Of a stretch of 64,000 nucleotides of DNA, positions 22,563-35,053 are shown one piece after another. Location of the stretch: positions 1,364,001 to 1,428,000 of the forward strand of contig NC_044577.1 in the NCBI RefSeq assembly GCF_901933205.1, given 5' to 3'. Each line of letters starts with the position of its first letter. Position 1 is the stretch's first letter. The notes under the pieces were generated by a model that saw only the letters and a program-made list of their open reading frames with translations, had not been told where the DNA came from and made no database searches. The position numbers were made by a program, and so were the translations under genes. Source of the DNA: Camarhynchus parvulus (Eukaryota; Chordata; Aves; Passeriformes; Thraupidae).

Positions 22563-25500
22563 GGTGACCTTGCTGTGCAAGATCAGACAGTGTTTGGACA
22601 GCTGCTGTTTTTCATCCAGCAGTGAATTTCCTCAAAGATAGATCAGTGCCAAACAGGGAAATGCTCCATAACTGGGGAGGTGAGGAGGAGATTGAAATGT
22701 CTAAGGCTGTGGATGGTTTGATAAACATGAAGTTGAAATACATGGCCAGGTCCAGGAAACAATCTTAAGTAGGCTTGCCTAGAAACTTAGGGAGGGTAGT
22801 TTTAGAGCTATGTAAATGCATTGTAGAAAGGATCTAGGAGTGTTCTCAAAGCATAAAAATGATTGTGGCTTTGCAGTTTAAATCTGCTGCTCTGAACTAG
22901 GTTAGCAGGTGCAAATTGATGGAATGGTCCTTTTCCCACCTGCTTTCTATACTGTTACAGCCAGAATTACTCATTCACTGAAATTCCTTGAGGTGGCTTG
23001 AACGTTTATAGTAATTTTCATGTCTCCAAGGCAAAAATCAGGTCATCCCTCAGCCTTCCCGTGGCAGCTGAAGCACACAAATGCAGCCAAGAAATCTATA
23101 AAGCCAATTTATGGCAGGAACCAATGGCACTTCTTGTCATAGACTTGGCCTAAGAAATTACCTGTGCTGCTTTCAAAAAGTTGATCTGACTGCAGGGTGC
23201 AAAGGATCTCTTGGAAACTCATTTCATCCGTTTAGTAATGCTGGAATAGCAAGAAGGAGTAATTGAGCTGCCATTGGATTCTTAGGTTAGAATATTGATG
23301 TATTTTCTTTTGTAAATTTATGTAATGGTCTGAGTTAGGCTTCAGTGACCGAGTTGTTCCTGATGTGGAAAGAGAAAACATTAATTAATATTAAGTCATA
23401 GTAAACTGTTACAGCCATAGTACAGCTCATGGAGAGGCCTGGTAGGTGTTTATATTTAGGTGAGGTGATGTGACATGACAAATTTGGCCTGCTAAGAAAT
23501 AATCCAAAGTCAGAGATAGGCACTTACTATCACTGAAGTGACATACAGCTTAATATCTGCTGCTGTGGGAGGCAGGTTATGGAGCAGGTATGGAGAGAGA
23601 GAAAGATGGGCTGTAAATCTCTGATTTGGATCACTGTTGAGCACTAAAACTAGAATGATAGCTTGGAAAGTCTTAAGAGATGTATTTGATTGTGAGGATT
23701 CTGATAATAAAAATCACTTTGTCATGAATTGTACTATCTCTGTTTCTGGCCAGAAGGTGTTATTGGTTGTGCTGCCAAGGGTACAATTGTCAACTATCAA
23801 ATCTAATAAAGAATGACAATGAAGGAAAATAATGTACCATTGCTGTCATGAACATAAAATCAATGATGTAGCAGAGTTTAAAGTGCTTTTGTAGTAAAGC
23901 TTTGTTCATATTTTCAATACATGCTAAAGAATTAATAGGATTATTTTCTTTCCACTGTGAATAAGCCGAGTAATAGTTTTCCTGCCTAAAATTAGTTTTG
24001 GATTGCTGTTCAGGCTTGGGGTTGAAAGATCTCTGGGAGTCCCTGGGCCAGCTTCTGAGCCCCACTGCACAGGGTGGTGACATGAATGATTGATGATGAG
24101 ACTGTAAGAATTGACGATTGTGCTGGTATGTTCTGAATACAGCAAAATCTATAGCTGCAGCCTGAGTGCAGGTGGGACCTGGCTGGAGTGGTTTATCATT
24201 TTTCCATGGCAGTTCTGCTACTTGAATGGCAGTCTGTAGTTCCACCCTTGGAACTGAGTAAATGAAAGCAGGGAGGAGCAGAAACAAGCTGAGGAAAACG
24301 ATTCCTATACCCTGAGGCAACTCATCCATTTAGTCCCCTTTCATTATTTTTCTCATGCAAAATAAGAGTCTAATTTTAACCTGCATTAATTAAGCTTCAA
24401 AAATGCCTCACCGCTATGAGGTTGTGGCATTTAAGAGCATCTGGATGTAGAACAGTGCATCAGTTTATGCATGGAAGGATCCGGCTGTTGGCTTCTTTGA
24501 AAATGAACTTTAGGTAGGGTGGGGCACAGCTTGCTGCAGCAAAAAGCTGCACTGAGTACCCGGGTGTGACCCCTCAGCTGGAGGGAGGATGTGGGTCGGT
24601 ATCTGGGTGCCAGGTGATCAGTACCGACAGCAGACACCTGCCTCGATAGCTGCCTCATAGCTGATCAAGGTAGTATTGGAGCTGAGCTCAGGAGCCCTAG
24701 GTGGCTTCCAGGAAGAGACATCACTTCTCTGGGAATATTTTGCTTACTGGAACATCTTGCTGCCCGCATAATAGGATTCAGTCAGAGGATTGCTGGTTTG
24801 ATTTATGATGCTAATTGGCGTGGTGGTTGATGTGAACTGCATGTACTAATTGCTCACTTGCTAATCCTCTCCAAATTATCTGACAAAAGCTTTTAGGATG
24901 GAGCATTACATGTGTTTTAAAACTGGTCTGCAGACGAATGTAAACAATTGGGGGCCCTTGTTTTGTTTTAAATGCCGAATTCAAGTGCTGGTCCATTTTA
25001 GTCCCTGTAATGTTAAAGGAGAAATTCAGTGGCTTTCATGTAGTCTCGTTGTTGTTCTTTGTGGGATTTAAACAACAGCTGAAAAAATATTTCAGAACAT
25101 GCTTCCCCTCCCCTTTAAACTGGAAAATTGCCGTCATCTATATGGTAATAGTTTTTATGTGTTATCTATATGGTGAAGGCAGAGTATGTCTGTCTGTGCA
25201 GGTTTCTGTAATGGAAAACACGGTGTGCCTTTTGAGTTGGTCGTGGTGATGTCAGTGCAGCAAAAACTGCAGTGGGAAAACATAAGGAAGATAAAATGGA
25301 GATATTCATGCAATGTTGGGATAAAGAAGGTATTTTGGCTGTGATTCTGGTAGAGGATATGTGCTTTGACTATTTTACTGTGCAAACCAATGAAGTTTAA
25401 TATAAACCAGAGAGATTTTGTATTTCCAGGCTGATAGGGAAAATCCTGATGTTAGATTATGGAATGCAGTAGTCTGAAGAGATGACTTTTACCTTTTCTT

Positions 25501-28500
25501 AAATAAGACAAGAGCTGTTTCAGGAGGGAGCTGATTCTTCAGATTGAGAATTGTACAGCCTGCTCTGTGTGAATGGGGAGGATTGCTTTGCTTCTGTAAG
25601 ATATTGGATTAAAGTGGGTGTTTGACAAAATGAACATTAATCTATCTCAAACTTAATATTTCAAGGTGATTTAGACACTTTAATCATATCAAATTTTCTA
25701 ATTTGAGCCTGACTGGCTTGCTCTCACAGCAAGCACTGAAACGAGATTACAGACAGCTGAAAGAAATTAGTCAATTTGGAAGCAAAAAGCATTTAAATAC
25801 AGGTGTTTGGCTGTGATTTGAATACAGCCTGTCAACAGCAAGAGGCAAAATACCTCAGTGACCTAAAAAGTGCAAATATGTCCCTTTAGGGATTACTTGT
25901 TGTTAGGTAATGACATGTTATTAAAATTGAAGCTCACATTTATATCCCTTGATTTGCTAAGTAGGCCAATAGCTTTTTTAAAATCCTGGTTGATAAATGG
26001 GGAAAAAAATTTTTGTCAGAATTTGTAGGGATGCAGGTAACTACTGCCGGTGTTTTGGATGATTATTTTTGAAATTAATATGTAAATAAGGTGGTGTACT
26101 CAGGCTGAACCAGCTACCTGCTAGAAGCTTGAATACAAATACCATCATCTTGGAAGAAAGCAGCACTGGAGTGTTTTAGAAGTTGTCTGGTATTCCTGAA
26201 TTCCACTGAAAGGGGCTGTCAGAGGAACCTGTGTTACCATGCAACGTGGAGACATTTCTCCTCCTTGCCTGACATTCTGCAGCTGGTTTTGTGTGGTTCT
26301 CACACTGTTTCTCTACTCAGCAGGTAGAAATATTGCCTGCTAGGTAAGTGGTGATATTTGATAAAAGCTGGTGAGTGATGCCACATTAGGGAAATGAAAT
26401 ATGGATAAATTACAGTTACAAATGGGATTAGATCTTTTTTCAAACAAGATCATTGAAGATGTAAGTAAAAAAAAAAAATCTGAAACAACAACCTGCTACA
26501 AACAGTTGTGTAAATCTGTGTTCTTCCTGAGAATGAACAGTGCCTCTGTCTCTTGTTTGCCTCTGTGAACTTGATGCCATCAATAAAAAGGCTGTTCCTA
26601 GCTAGGTATGTCAGCAGAGACTGGACATTTTTTGTCCTCAGGGTAATATATTCCCTGGACAGAGATTAAGGTATAGGTTTCACTGGGAATAGTGTGTGGA
26701 GAGCACTGCAGAGTGCCAGAAAAACCCTTTCCTACCCTGTGACTCTTTGTTTGGGTTGGTTTTTATTGTAACCACTCTTGGGTCCTTGGCTTGTGTGATG
26801 GGTCTGCTCTGAGGATCACCTCTGGATTGAGGAAAATTGTTACCTGTGGATGTAACAGGCACTTCTGACAGATTCAGGAGTTAAAAACTAAAATCAAGAA
26901 CAAGTGCAGGGGGCTTCAACTTGAAGATACTTGATTGAAATTTACATAAAGGTGTAGAAAAGCAGCAGTGATGGCAACATGATCAGCAGTGATCGTCTTA
27001 AACGATAATACTGATTATGAACTGTCCTCTAGATTTTGTATTGCCAAATTGTTGTTGTATTACCATCCTATACAGACTCAAATAATAAAAAAGCAAAGAA
27101 TTAGACAAGACTAATTTTGGTCCAGTTTTTAAAGCAGAATGTAAAACCTGAGTCTTAGGAGATAGTAGAGTAAGCATATTGAAAATGTGGCCTCTGTAGT
27201 AGTGACAGTGGCTCATCTGTTGGCATCCATGGTGGATTTTGTGTTTTGGGTGCTGTGGCCAAGCTACTGCAGGAGCAATTCCACATTGAGCAGAGGGAAC
27301 TGAAAGCCCAGTGTGGTTGCTGCTGGCCCTGGAACTTGAATCAGTTGCTAAAAATGTACATGGAGATGTCTGTCTGTAACCCAAAACACCTGAGTGAAGA
27401 GCAATGGACTTGGAAAGGCTGAGAGCTGTGTATGGGGAAACTCAGTTAGGTTTGATGTCCTTGGGAATGTGGGCAGGTGGAAGCTCTGATGCTGATGAGG
27501 GATGTGACCATCATGGGGTGAGAGTGTGAGATTTGTTTTCTAGCTGTAATAGCTTGTAAGTAATTCCTGTAGAGCTGTAAGAATGGATCTCAACGGTCAA
27601 GATAGCTGTATATGCTTGAGCCATGGGATAGTGAGTGGTTTCCTCACTTGCAGGGAGCATTTTTTGCTCAATTTGCCTCCAAGCAGGACAAACATAGGTG
27701 ATGGCTGGAATGCAGCAGCTTCAGTGTACATTGCTTTTACTCTCCCAGACTTCTTGAGTGCTTGCAGGCTGTTGGCTTTTGGAAGCAAAAAGAAACCAAA
27801 TTCTTGTAATAGTCAAGGACAAACAGCTGTTCTGGAAGACTTTGAGATAGGAAGTAAAATGACATAACTTGAGAGAATTTTGAAGGCTTCTGGATTATCA
27901 CTTTAGTGTGCTTGAATGTTGTGAAGGGATTTGCTGGATCCGGTTCTGCTTCTGGTCCCTGTGATTGCCAACTTTCAGACCAATTTCTATATTTAGACAT
28001 CTATGTGTGCTATGTAATAATGAGCAGCTGATGTAAAAGCAAATATTTTTAACTGCTTGGCACTTTTTAAATTTGCTTCTTACATCCACTTGTCAGCAAA
28101 TGTATGAATTTGGAGTTAATTTTTACCTGTTTAAAATAAAACCCAGTGTACTAATTCCTTTAAAAGAACAGTAAATCAAATTTCTTGTATTTATGTTGCA
28201 TTCAAGTGGCAGGTGATGGGGAGTATTCCTAAGAAGTAATAGATAAGGGCTAATGACAAATTGTGGTACAAGATGGAAATAATTGAGATTGAAAATCAGA
28301 TCTGTTCTCTGTAACATGTTTTTCATCCAGGGGCTGACTTGCATAAAGGCAACAAACTGAGCTTCTGCTCTTTGTTTACTCTTGAGGAGGTGGAAGCTTT
28401 ATGTTGAGAAAAGGACTCAGAATTTGTTGTCTTCTTATAACATGTGGCTGATTGCTAATCTTATGGAAATGATGTATTGAGCAGATGAGACCTGATTAAT

Positions 28501-31500
28501 AATAAATAAAGATGCTGAGAGTGATGGGGGGGCGAAATTAAGCTTTTATTTTAATTCTTTTTAAATCCTCACAGAGTAAAGCCTCTTTAAGCTAGTCAGG
28601 TAAGCATAGTCCGTAACCTGAGGATTATATTACTCTGCTCCTTTGTGCCTCAGAATTACTACAGCCTCCATTCAACTTGAATTCAAAATGAGGTGATGTG
28701 CTGCTTGATTCCCAGGTTGGATTTAGCTGAAAATAATACTAGAAATGTGCAAGACTTGTGGTAAAGTTGAGCAGCAGAATATAAACTTGCTAAAAACAGA
28801 TGCAGATCTTCACAGCCCTCCGAGAGCGTAGTTGAAGAGTGGGTGAGCCTGTGATATTTCATTTAATTTGCTGCTGCAGAGCTGATAGGCTGGTGGAGGG
28901 CTCTGGGCTCTGTTTGGTGAATTGCTGTCTTTCACCTAGATGTGCTTTTCCTCAAGGAGCAGAGCAGGGTAGGATGCTGCACAGAAACTTTTGCTGCTGA
29001 GCACCTCAGTGTAAAATAACTTCCAGGCCCTAACAAACTGGAACCTGTTTCTCTGGGAGAGAAGGTCCTTCCAACCCAAACCATGTTAAGGAAAGGAAAT
29101 CTAGTCTTCATTCCAAACATTTGATTAACCTTGACTGTGCAGAGTTTTTCTTTTTTTGGAAGATGGTCAGGTTGTCTGTTAGACTTGTGAGTGAAAGAGA
29201 CAGTTTGTTACAATCTCAACACCCCCTGTAGTGGAGAACAAAGGATTTCTCTAACTTGGAAAATCTGTATCCTAGGTTTGGCTGAAATCAGGAGCATGTT
29301 CCTGAAGTCAGGCAGTTGTCCTATGCTAATGCTGCTCGGTGTTGGCTACTTTGTATGGTGTAATCTAAGTAATTTTGTAATTAATGGGTGACTGTGGTAA
29401 TCCCTTAATGGTGAGATAATTGCAGCAGCACTTAGAGGAGCAACTGTTGGCCAAAACACACAGTTAAGTTTTGCATTGGGTAGCTTGAATTTTGTGGGAA
29501 ATGATTATTTATCCCCAAGTTCATGAGTGCTTGAGTCCCAAGTATATTGGACTCACTCAATCCCTTTTCCCTGTCTGTCTGCACTACAAAATCAGAGGGC
29601 TCTGTAGCTGATTCCCTCTGTCAGTGACTGGGAAACCACAGAGTGCTGTGCAGATGAGAATTCTGCCAATATAAACTTTCCATGGAAACAGTTATCAGGA
29701 AGTTTAATTGAATGAAAAAATAAGCTAACAGGCCAGTCTAGATCAGCCTTCTCATGTTGTCCTAATGCTTCTTTTTCCCTGGCTAACCTGATACTGAGGT
29801 GTTTGAGTAGTCTGATAATGGATGAGTGCAGATAGAGCCCAGTCAGAGCAGTAACCCTGCTCAGAGCATACATCATCAGCTTTTCAGAAATGTCATCTTC
29901 TATTGCAGTGAAAAACACAGGGTTCATGGCTTCAGGTTTTTGGTACATGTTAAATTTGCATCACAGCTTACAAAGCTTTAGTGAAAGATTCTCTGCATTG
30001 CTGTACAATCGCCCATATAATTTTCACCTTTTATGTTGAAGATATGATACCAGGGGTTAGGAACTTGAAGCATTAAGTGCTTGTGAGCAGAATGCACAGT
30101 TCACAGGATTTCAGGGTAAATCAGTGAGTTTTCTATGCTGTTGTACTTGCAGTAAAGCTGGGAGTGTTGGAAATTTCACTTACATTATTTTGTAAATCCT
30201 CAGGGTTCAGATCATGTGTTGAGATTTTTTTTTAAATTGTAGAAGTGCTGAATGGAGATAAATGGTCTCACCAACTGTAATATGTCTGCTACAAATACTG
30301 TGCTGCATTTCTGTGCAATTTCTTTCCATCTACTTGTTCTAAAACCTTTCCTAAAACCTGTGGTTCTCATATTGATACTATCAAATTCTAAAATCTAAAC
30401 TTACAGAAAAATGTTGCAGTGATGAAAGAGTTGCAAATTTTGAACAGTGTTGCCAAATCCAAGGCAATCTGATTTCTAATGTGTTACTCTTGAATATTCA
30501 GAGTATGCAAACAGGAGGAAGCTTTCTCTTACAAAGTTTGTGTCCTTTGGGGAGTGAGAGACATCTGAGACAAATCTGTTGATATCATGTTACTGAATTT
30601 CTGCTAGATAGCTATTAGTTAAGCTGTATAAATTTTTTTTTGGTTTAAAAACAGATTTCAAGTCGTCAATTCATATTTTCTGTTTTAAATTGGTATTTTG
30701 TGCTTGGAGATGGAAGAATGGCTTGGAGGTGTGAGTAAAACACCAGATCTGGTGCTCTGGCAGTGGCAGGGAGATCTCACTGCAGAGGTAGCTTTGTCAC
30801 TCAGTGTGAATCTTTACTGATGAGTATTGTGAGACACCTCAGCCTTCAGTAAAGAATGCTCATCCCCATTAAACTCAAGCACCTTCCAGGTGACTTGGAT
30901 CTTAATTTCTAGGTGAGGTTTAAAGAAAACACATTCTGACTTACTGCTAGGAGCATTGGCCTTTTTAAAATGCGTGCTGCTTGCAGCTTCTGCTAATTTT
31001 AGCTCGTGTGCTCTTGAAATGCCACTAGTAGCTACGTACTTAATAACACTGAAAATAAAGGGACTTTTCACTCCCTGGAAGATGTGTAAGAAGCCATGGT
31101 GCTATGCAGCAGTTTTGTGTTGAATTCCATCGTGGTTGAAGCTTAGGAGTTCTCAGCTGACTTGCCCTGGGGTTTCTGTTCAGTTTCAGGTAATTGCCCA
31201 GGCTGTGCAAACTTCAGGCACTGTAGCTGTGCCAGAATGTGTATTAAATGCAAGTCCTGATCCTGTGGGACAAGGGTCAGCACGTTGGAAGTGACCCCTG
31301 TGTTGCATCCAGATGAAAAGGTAGCAGGAATTAATCTAACAAGTGCATTTCTCCTGGAAGTTGAACCACTTCACTGAAAGCTTATTTCAGTTTGCAATAA
31401 TTCACTGTTTGCCTAAGAGAATTAGAACTTTCATTTGTCATGAACCAAGTGAAGAATTATATAGCAGGTTGCTACTGGTTTATGTCTGAAAATAATTTTG

Positions 31501-31606
31501 AATAATTCCTGCTTGGGCTCTGGCACTGTTAGTGTGAAACCTGGCTGAAAACAACCATTGCCTGTGTTACTGCAGTAGCAGAACCTCACAGCTTTGTGGG
31601 GGGAGT
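22563..31606 (+). other. Intron 1 sequence with scattered short features
   Basis: No clear transposon of useful length was found. An A12 run lies near 26468. A roughly 30-bp CR1-like tail (aaggtccttccaacccaaac) lies at 29062-29092. The longest open frame is on the minus strand (23790-24329, 179 codons, ATG start) and is discussed as a finding, not called as a gene. Confidence 0.55.
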
Positions 31607-31613
31607 GTTTGCC

Positions 31614-31889
31614 AACACCTGGTGATAATCCCCTGTTGTCCTAGACTGAGAGGAATAAAAGCTTTGGAAATGACATCCTTTTCCTGATGGCAGGAGCTGG
31701 GGTGCCAATGTTTGTCCTGGTTTAAATGTGGTCTGGGTGCTGCTCCTGAGGGCCTTTGATAATTTTAATTATTTGCTGTATAATTCAAGATAACTTTTCC
31801 CTCAAGTTACCTAGAAAGAAACACTCTCTATTCAGAACTGGTTTTTATTCCTCTCTGTCTAGGACAACAGGGGATTATCACCAGGTGTT
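31614..31889. repeat. Near-perfect 47-bp inverted repeat with 182-bp loop
   Basis: The left arm at 31614-31660 (aacacctggtgataatcccc...) and the right arm at 31843-31889 (...ggggattatcaccaggtgtt) are reverse complements at 46 of 47 positions. The single mismatch is at 31856, opposite 31647. Weaker complementarity continues about 7 bp outward on both sides. The loop is unique AT-rich sequence. The arms do not match CR1 or the LTRs in this window, and I see no target-site duplication outside them. In the AGAP1 pre-mRNA this would fold into a long stable stem. Confidence 0.93.
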
Positions 31890-34835
31890 TGTAAATAGAC
31901 AGACAGTGTGTATTGAATACTTAAATCTGATCAAGAGCTTGATCCTGTAATCGCTCACAGTGATTATCTTTACAAACAAATCTGCAGAATACTATTTCAT
32001 TTCCTAGAAATACACAGCAAGCGAGTAGGACTGATGCTTTGTTTGTCAACAGGAAGTGTTTTCTGGTGGAAATGTTTCATTTGGCGCTGGAAGTGTGGCT
32101 CGTTTTGGTTTGTTTGTGGGCTCAGCCAGATGGACAGGGCCGAGCATTAAAAGTAAGAGTTGTTTCTGTTCTGGCTGAGCTGTAACACTGCAGAAGTCTC
32201 CAGTCTCTGTCATTTCAGACCATAACCGAGTTGGACACCTTCAGTTTGTGCAGAAAGCAGAGCTGTGATCTGTGTGCTGATCAGGGGCAGCAATCGATTT
32301 GCCTTGGCTGCTGGCTGCTACTCACAGCTAATTTTTATTTCACCGGTTTTGTGGATCTGCAGAATTCTTTCACTCTTGAGTCATGTCTCAGATCGATTGG
32401 GACTGAGGCACTTGGAGAAGGTTTTAAGCAAAACAATGATACTTTTTAGGACTTGGTCAGATGCTTACTTGGCTGTAGCTGTTGCAAGATGATAACTGCA
32501 ATAATAAATATTGCAAAGAAATTGGATCTTATTGCATTCTCTGAGCAGTTATGAGAAGGACTTAATTAGAGTTCTGGGAAAGAGATGAAGATCAGTTTAT
32601 TGTGGCTGGGAGAAAAGCATTTTGCCTTTGGCCTAGTAACTGTGTAGTGAAAAGAATTTATATTGACTTTGAGCAACTGAAGTGAAATATAAAAAGTCAC
32701 AATACTAGGGGAGTCTGGTACTACTGTAATGAATTGGGACTTGGCTGGGTTTATTTGTTTGTTTGGTGTTTTTTTTAGAAATGACAGAATCAGGCTAATA
32801 ATTATTAAACCTTTGCCTAGGAGCTGTGAAATTGCTATGGACGGATCTCAGATGCTTCTTTTTAAATAGTGGTAAATACAGTATAAGAACCAAGCCAAGG
32901 GGCTGATACTCAACTCTGAATTAGTGTTTTCAGTTTATACTTATAACTGAAAAAAGAGTACACATGCATGTTAAAAGGTCAGTACAAATTTGATTTCTCT
33001 GCTTGCTTTAGGAGTCAGCTAGAAGAGCTTTTTACCTTTTGCTTTGTTAGAAATATTGAGTTGGTGATGTTAAAGACATTTGCTTGAAAGATAACTTAGC
33101 TTATTGGTTTACAGATCAGCTGTTTGATTTTTGATCTGAAATTCAGGCAGTGCTGAAATGAAAACAAGTGAAGGGACCCCAGCTTGCTGCCCATGTGATG
33201 GAACAGGGAGAACCCCAGCAAGGAAAAAGGAGTGTAAATGTTAAATAACTGAGGGCCACTGCCTTGATGATTACCCTCTACTCCTTGGAAGAACCTTCTA
33301 ATGAGGATCTTTGTGAGATGCCTCCTTTGTGCTAACAGCTAATGATGGAGATGGGCTGTGGTTCTCCACAAGATCTTTAGGAGGTTTCAGGTTTTATGAG
33401 TGTTTATTTGCATGGGAGGGCAGATGATAAGCAGGGAGCTGAAAAGGGAGGTGGGCGGCTGTCCAAGCTAATAAACACACTCTGAGAAGTAATTAGGGCT
33501 TGTATGGAAGGGGAGCAGTGAGGAGCATCTGCAGCCACTGGCTCAGGAGTTTATTAGTGTGAGAGATGAATTATTGAAGGCAGATGTTCCCAGAGCGTTC
33601 TCCAGCCCTGTGCTAATGGAAAAGGTGATGATTAGGCTGAGTTGGTTGATGGCTGAGGAGGAAATGCAGAAAACATCTTAAACTACCAGGAATTGCTGCT
33701 CTTTAGAGTAGATTCCAGTGTGGGGTGACTTCAGTTCAACCTCAACTTACTTTAATCAAACTACCTGGTTGAATTCAGCCTTTCCTTGAATTCTTGTCCC
33801 TTTCATTTTTTTTTTAAATTGGCATATTTGTCATTCCAAAATAAAGATGCCATGAAATGAATGCCACGTCTTCTCCATAAATGAACTCCGTAACAGGGGA
33901 ATTCCCCCATGTTAGGATGAGGTAAGGATCATGGAGTGTGGCTGTGCCAAATGTAATATGGATTAATTATATAAAATTAATTTCAAAATCATTTTCCTGG
34001 CAGATTCCTGAATTTTGAATTTCAGGAGGCCTTGCAAATAGCTTAATTTACTATGTTTCATAATAATCTAGATCTGGCTCACTGACTTGTTCTCGTATAG
34101 AAAAAAATAAAATGACATCAACTACTTTTTCAGTCTCTCTTTGTTCGTGTTGGGGGTGAATCTCTTTGACAGGCTGCTTTGAGTGAGACATGCTCTGGCA
34201 GACAACTTCAAAAATAGAGCTCTGCTAACACCTAGGTTTTAGCATAACAATGGCTGACGATGAAAACTGTTGAAATATTGATGTGAAGTGTAAGCCAGGA
34301 TGGTGAGAAAAGGATCTATAGTATGTATAGATACAAACCCAACAAGTATGTAAAATGTAAAGCAAAACCATAGCATTTTGGGATAACACACAAAGAAATA
34401 TCTGTCTGCCACCCCTGTTAAGTAGGATATCAGAAGCTTTTAAAAGGTCAGATTGGAGCTTTGTAATAAAAAGGATAAATACACAGAATGGATTGTGCTG
34501 ACCATTTGCCCAAGACTTGCTGCTGCTAGGGGCTCATTTTTGCCCACGTAGTTGGTTTAGGTCACTCTGAAAGCCTGCAGTATTTTGAGGATAAGCTGCT
34601 CAGTTCATGAGTGAGCATTCTGTGGTTTGCCTCACATCCAAGGCATCTGTGGGAAGTGCTGGTTGGTTGTGGTGGCTACAAATGCACTTGGAAAGCAGAT
34701 CTCCAAACAAGCCCGTGGTTTAGTTCTGCCTGACCTCTGGGGCTAAAGCAGCTGAGGGCAGCTGCCTGTTCTCTGAAGCTCTGTGTTGAGTAGCAGGAGC
34801 ACAGCTGATGAGTAGAAGCAAGATAATTTAAAACT
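31890..34835 (+). other. Intron 1 sequence, no transposon seen
   Basis: Unique-looking sequence. A segment at about 33420-33660 is richer in TAAT/ATTA cores and is noted as a candidate conserved element. No gene is evident. Confidence 0.55.
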
Positions 34836-35053
34836 TGAAATTCCTGGTCCAGAATTGTTCCCTGTGAGGGTGCTGAGGCCCTGGCACAGGGTGCTCAGAG
34901 CAGCTGTGGCTGCCCCTGCATCCCTGGAAGTGTCCAAGGCCAGGTTGGACAGGCTTTGGAGCACCCTGGGATGGTAGAAGGTATCTGTGCCCATGGCAGG
35001 GGATGGAACAAGGTGGACTTTTATGTCCCTTCCAGCTCAAACCATTCCATGAT
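34836..35053 (+). mobile_element. CR1 3' end
   Basis: It opens near cagaattgttccctgtgagg and continues gtgctgaggccctggcacag, ggctgcccctgcatccctgg and aaggccaggttggacaggct to gtcccttccagctcaaacca and ttccatgat. It has the same 5' breakpoint wording (gaattgttcc) as the copies at 39475 and 62766. Confidence 0.92.

Noticed and set aside
29062..29092. Possible CR1 tail (aaggtccttccaacccaaac)
   Set aside because: Only about 30 bp matches. It is plausible but too short to list as a separate element with confidence.
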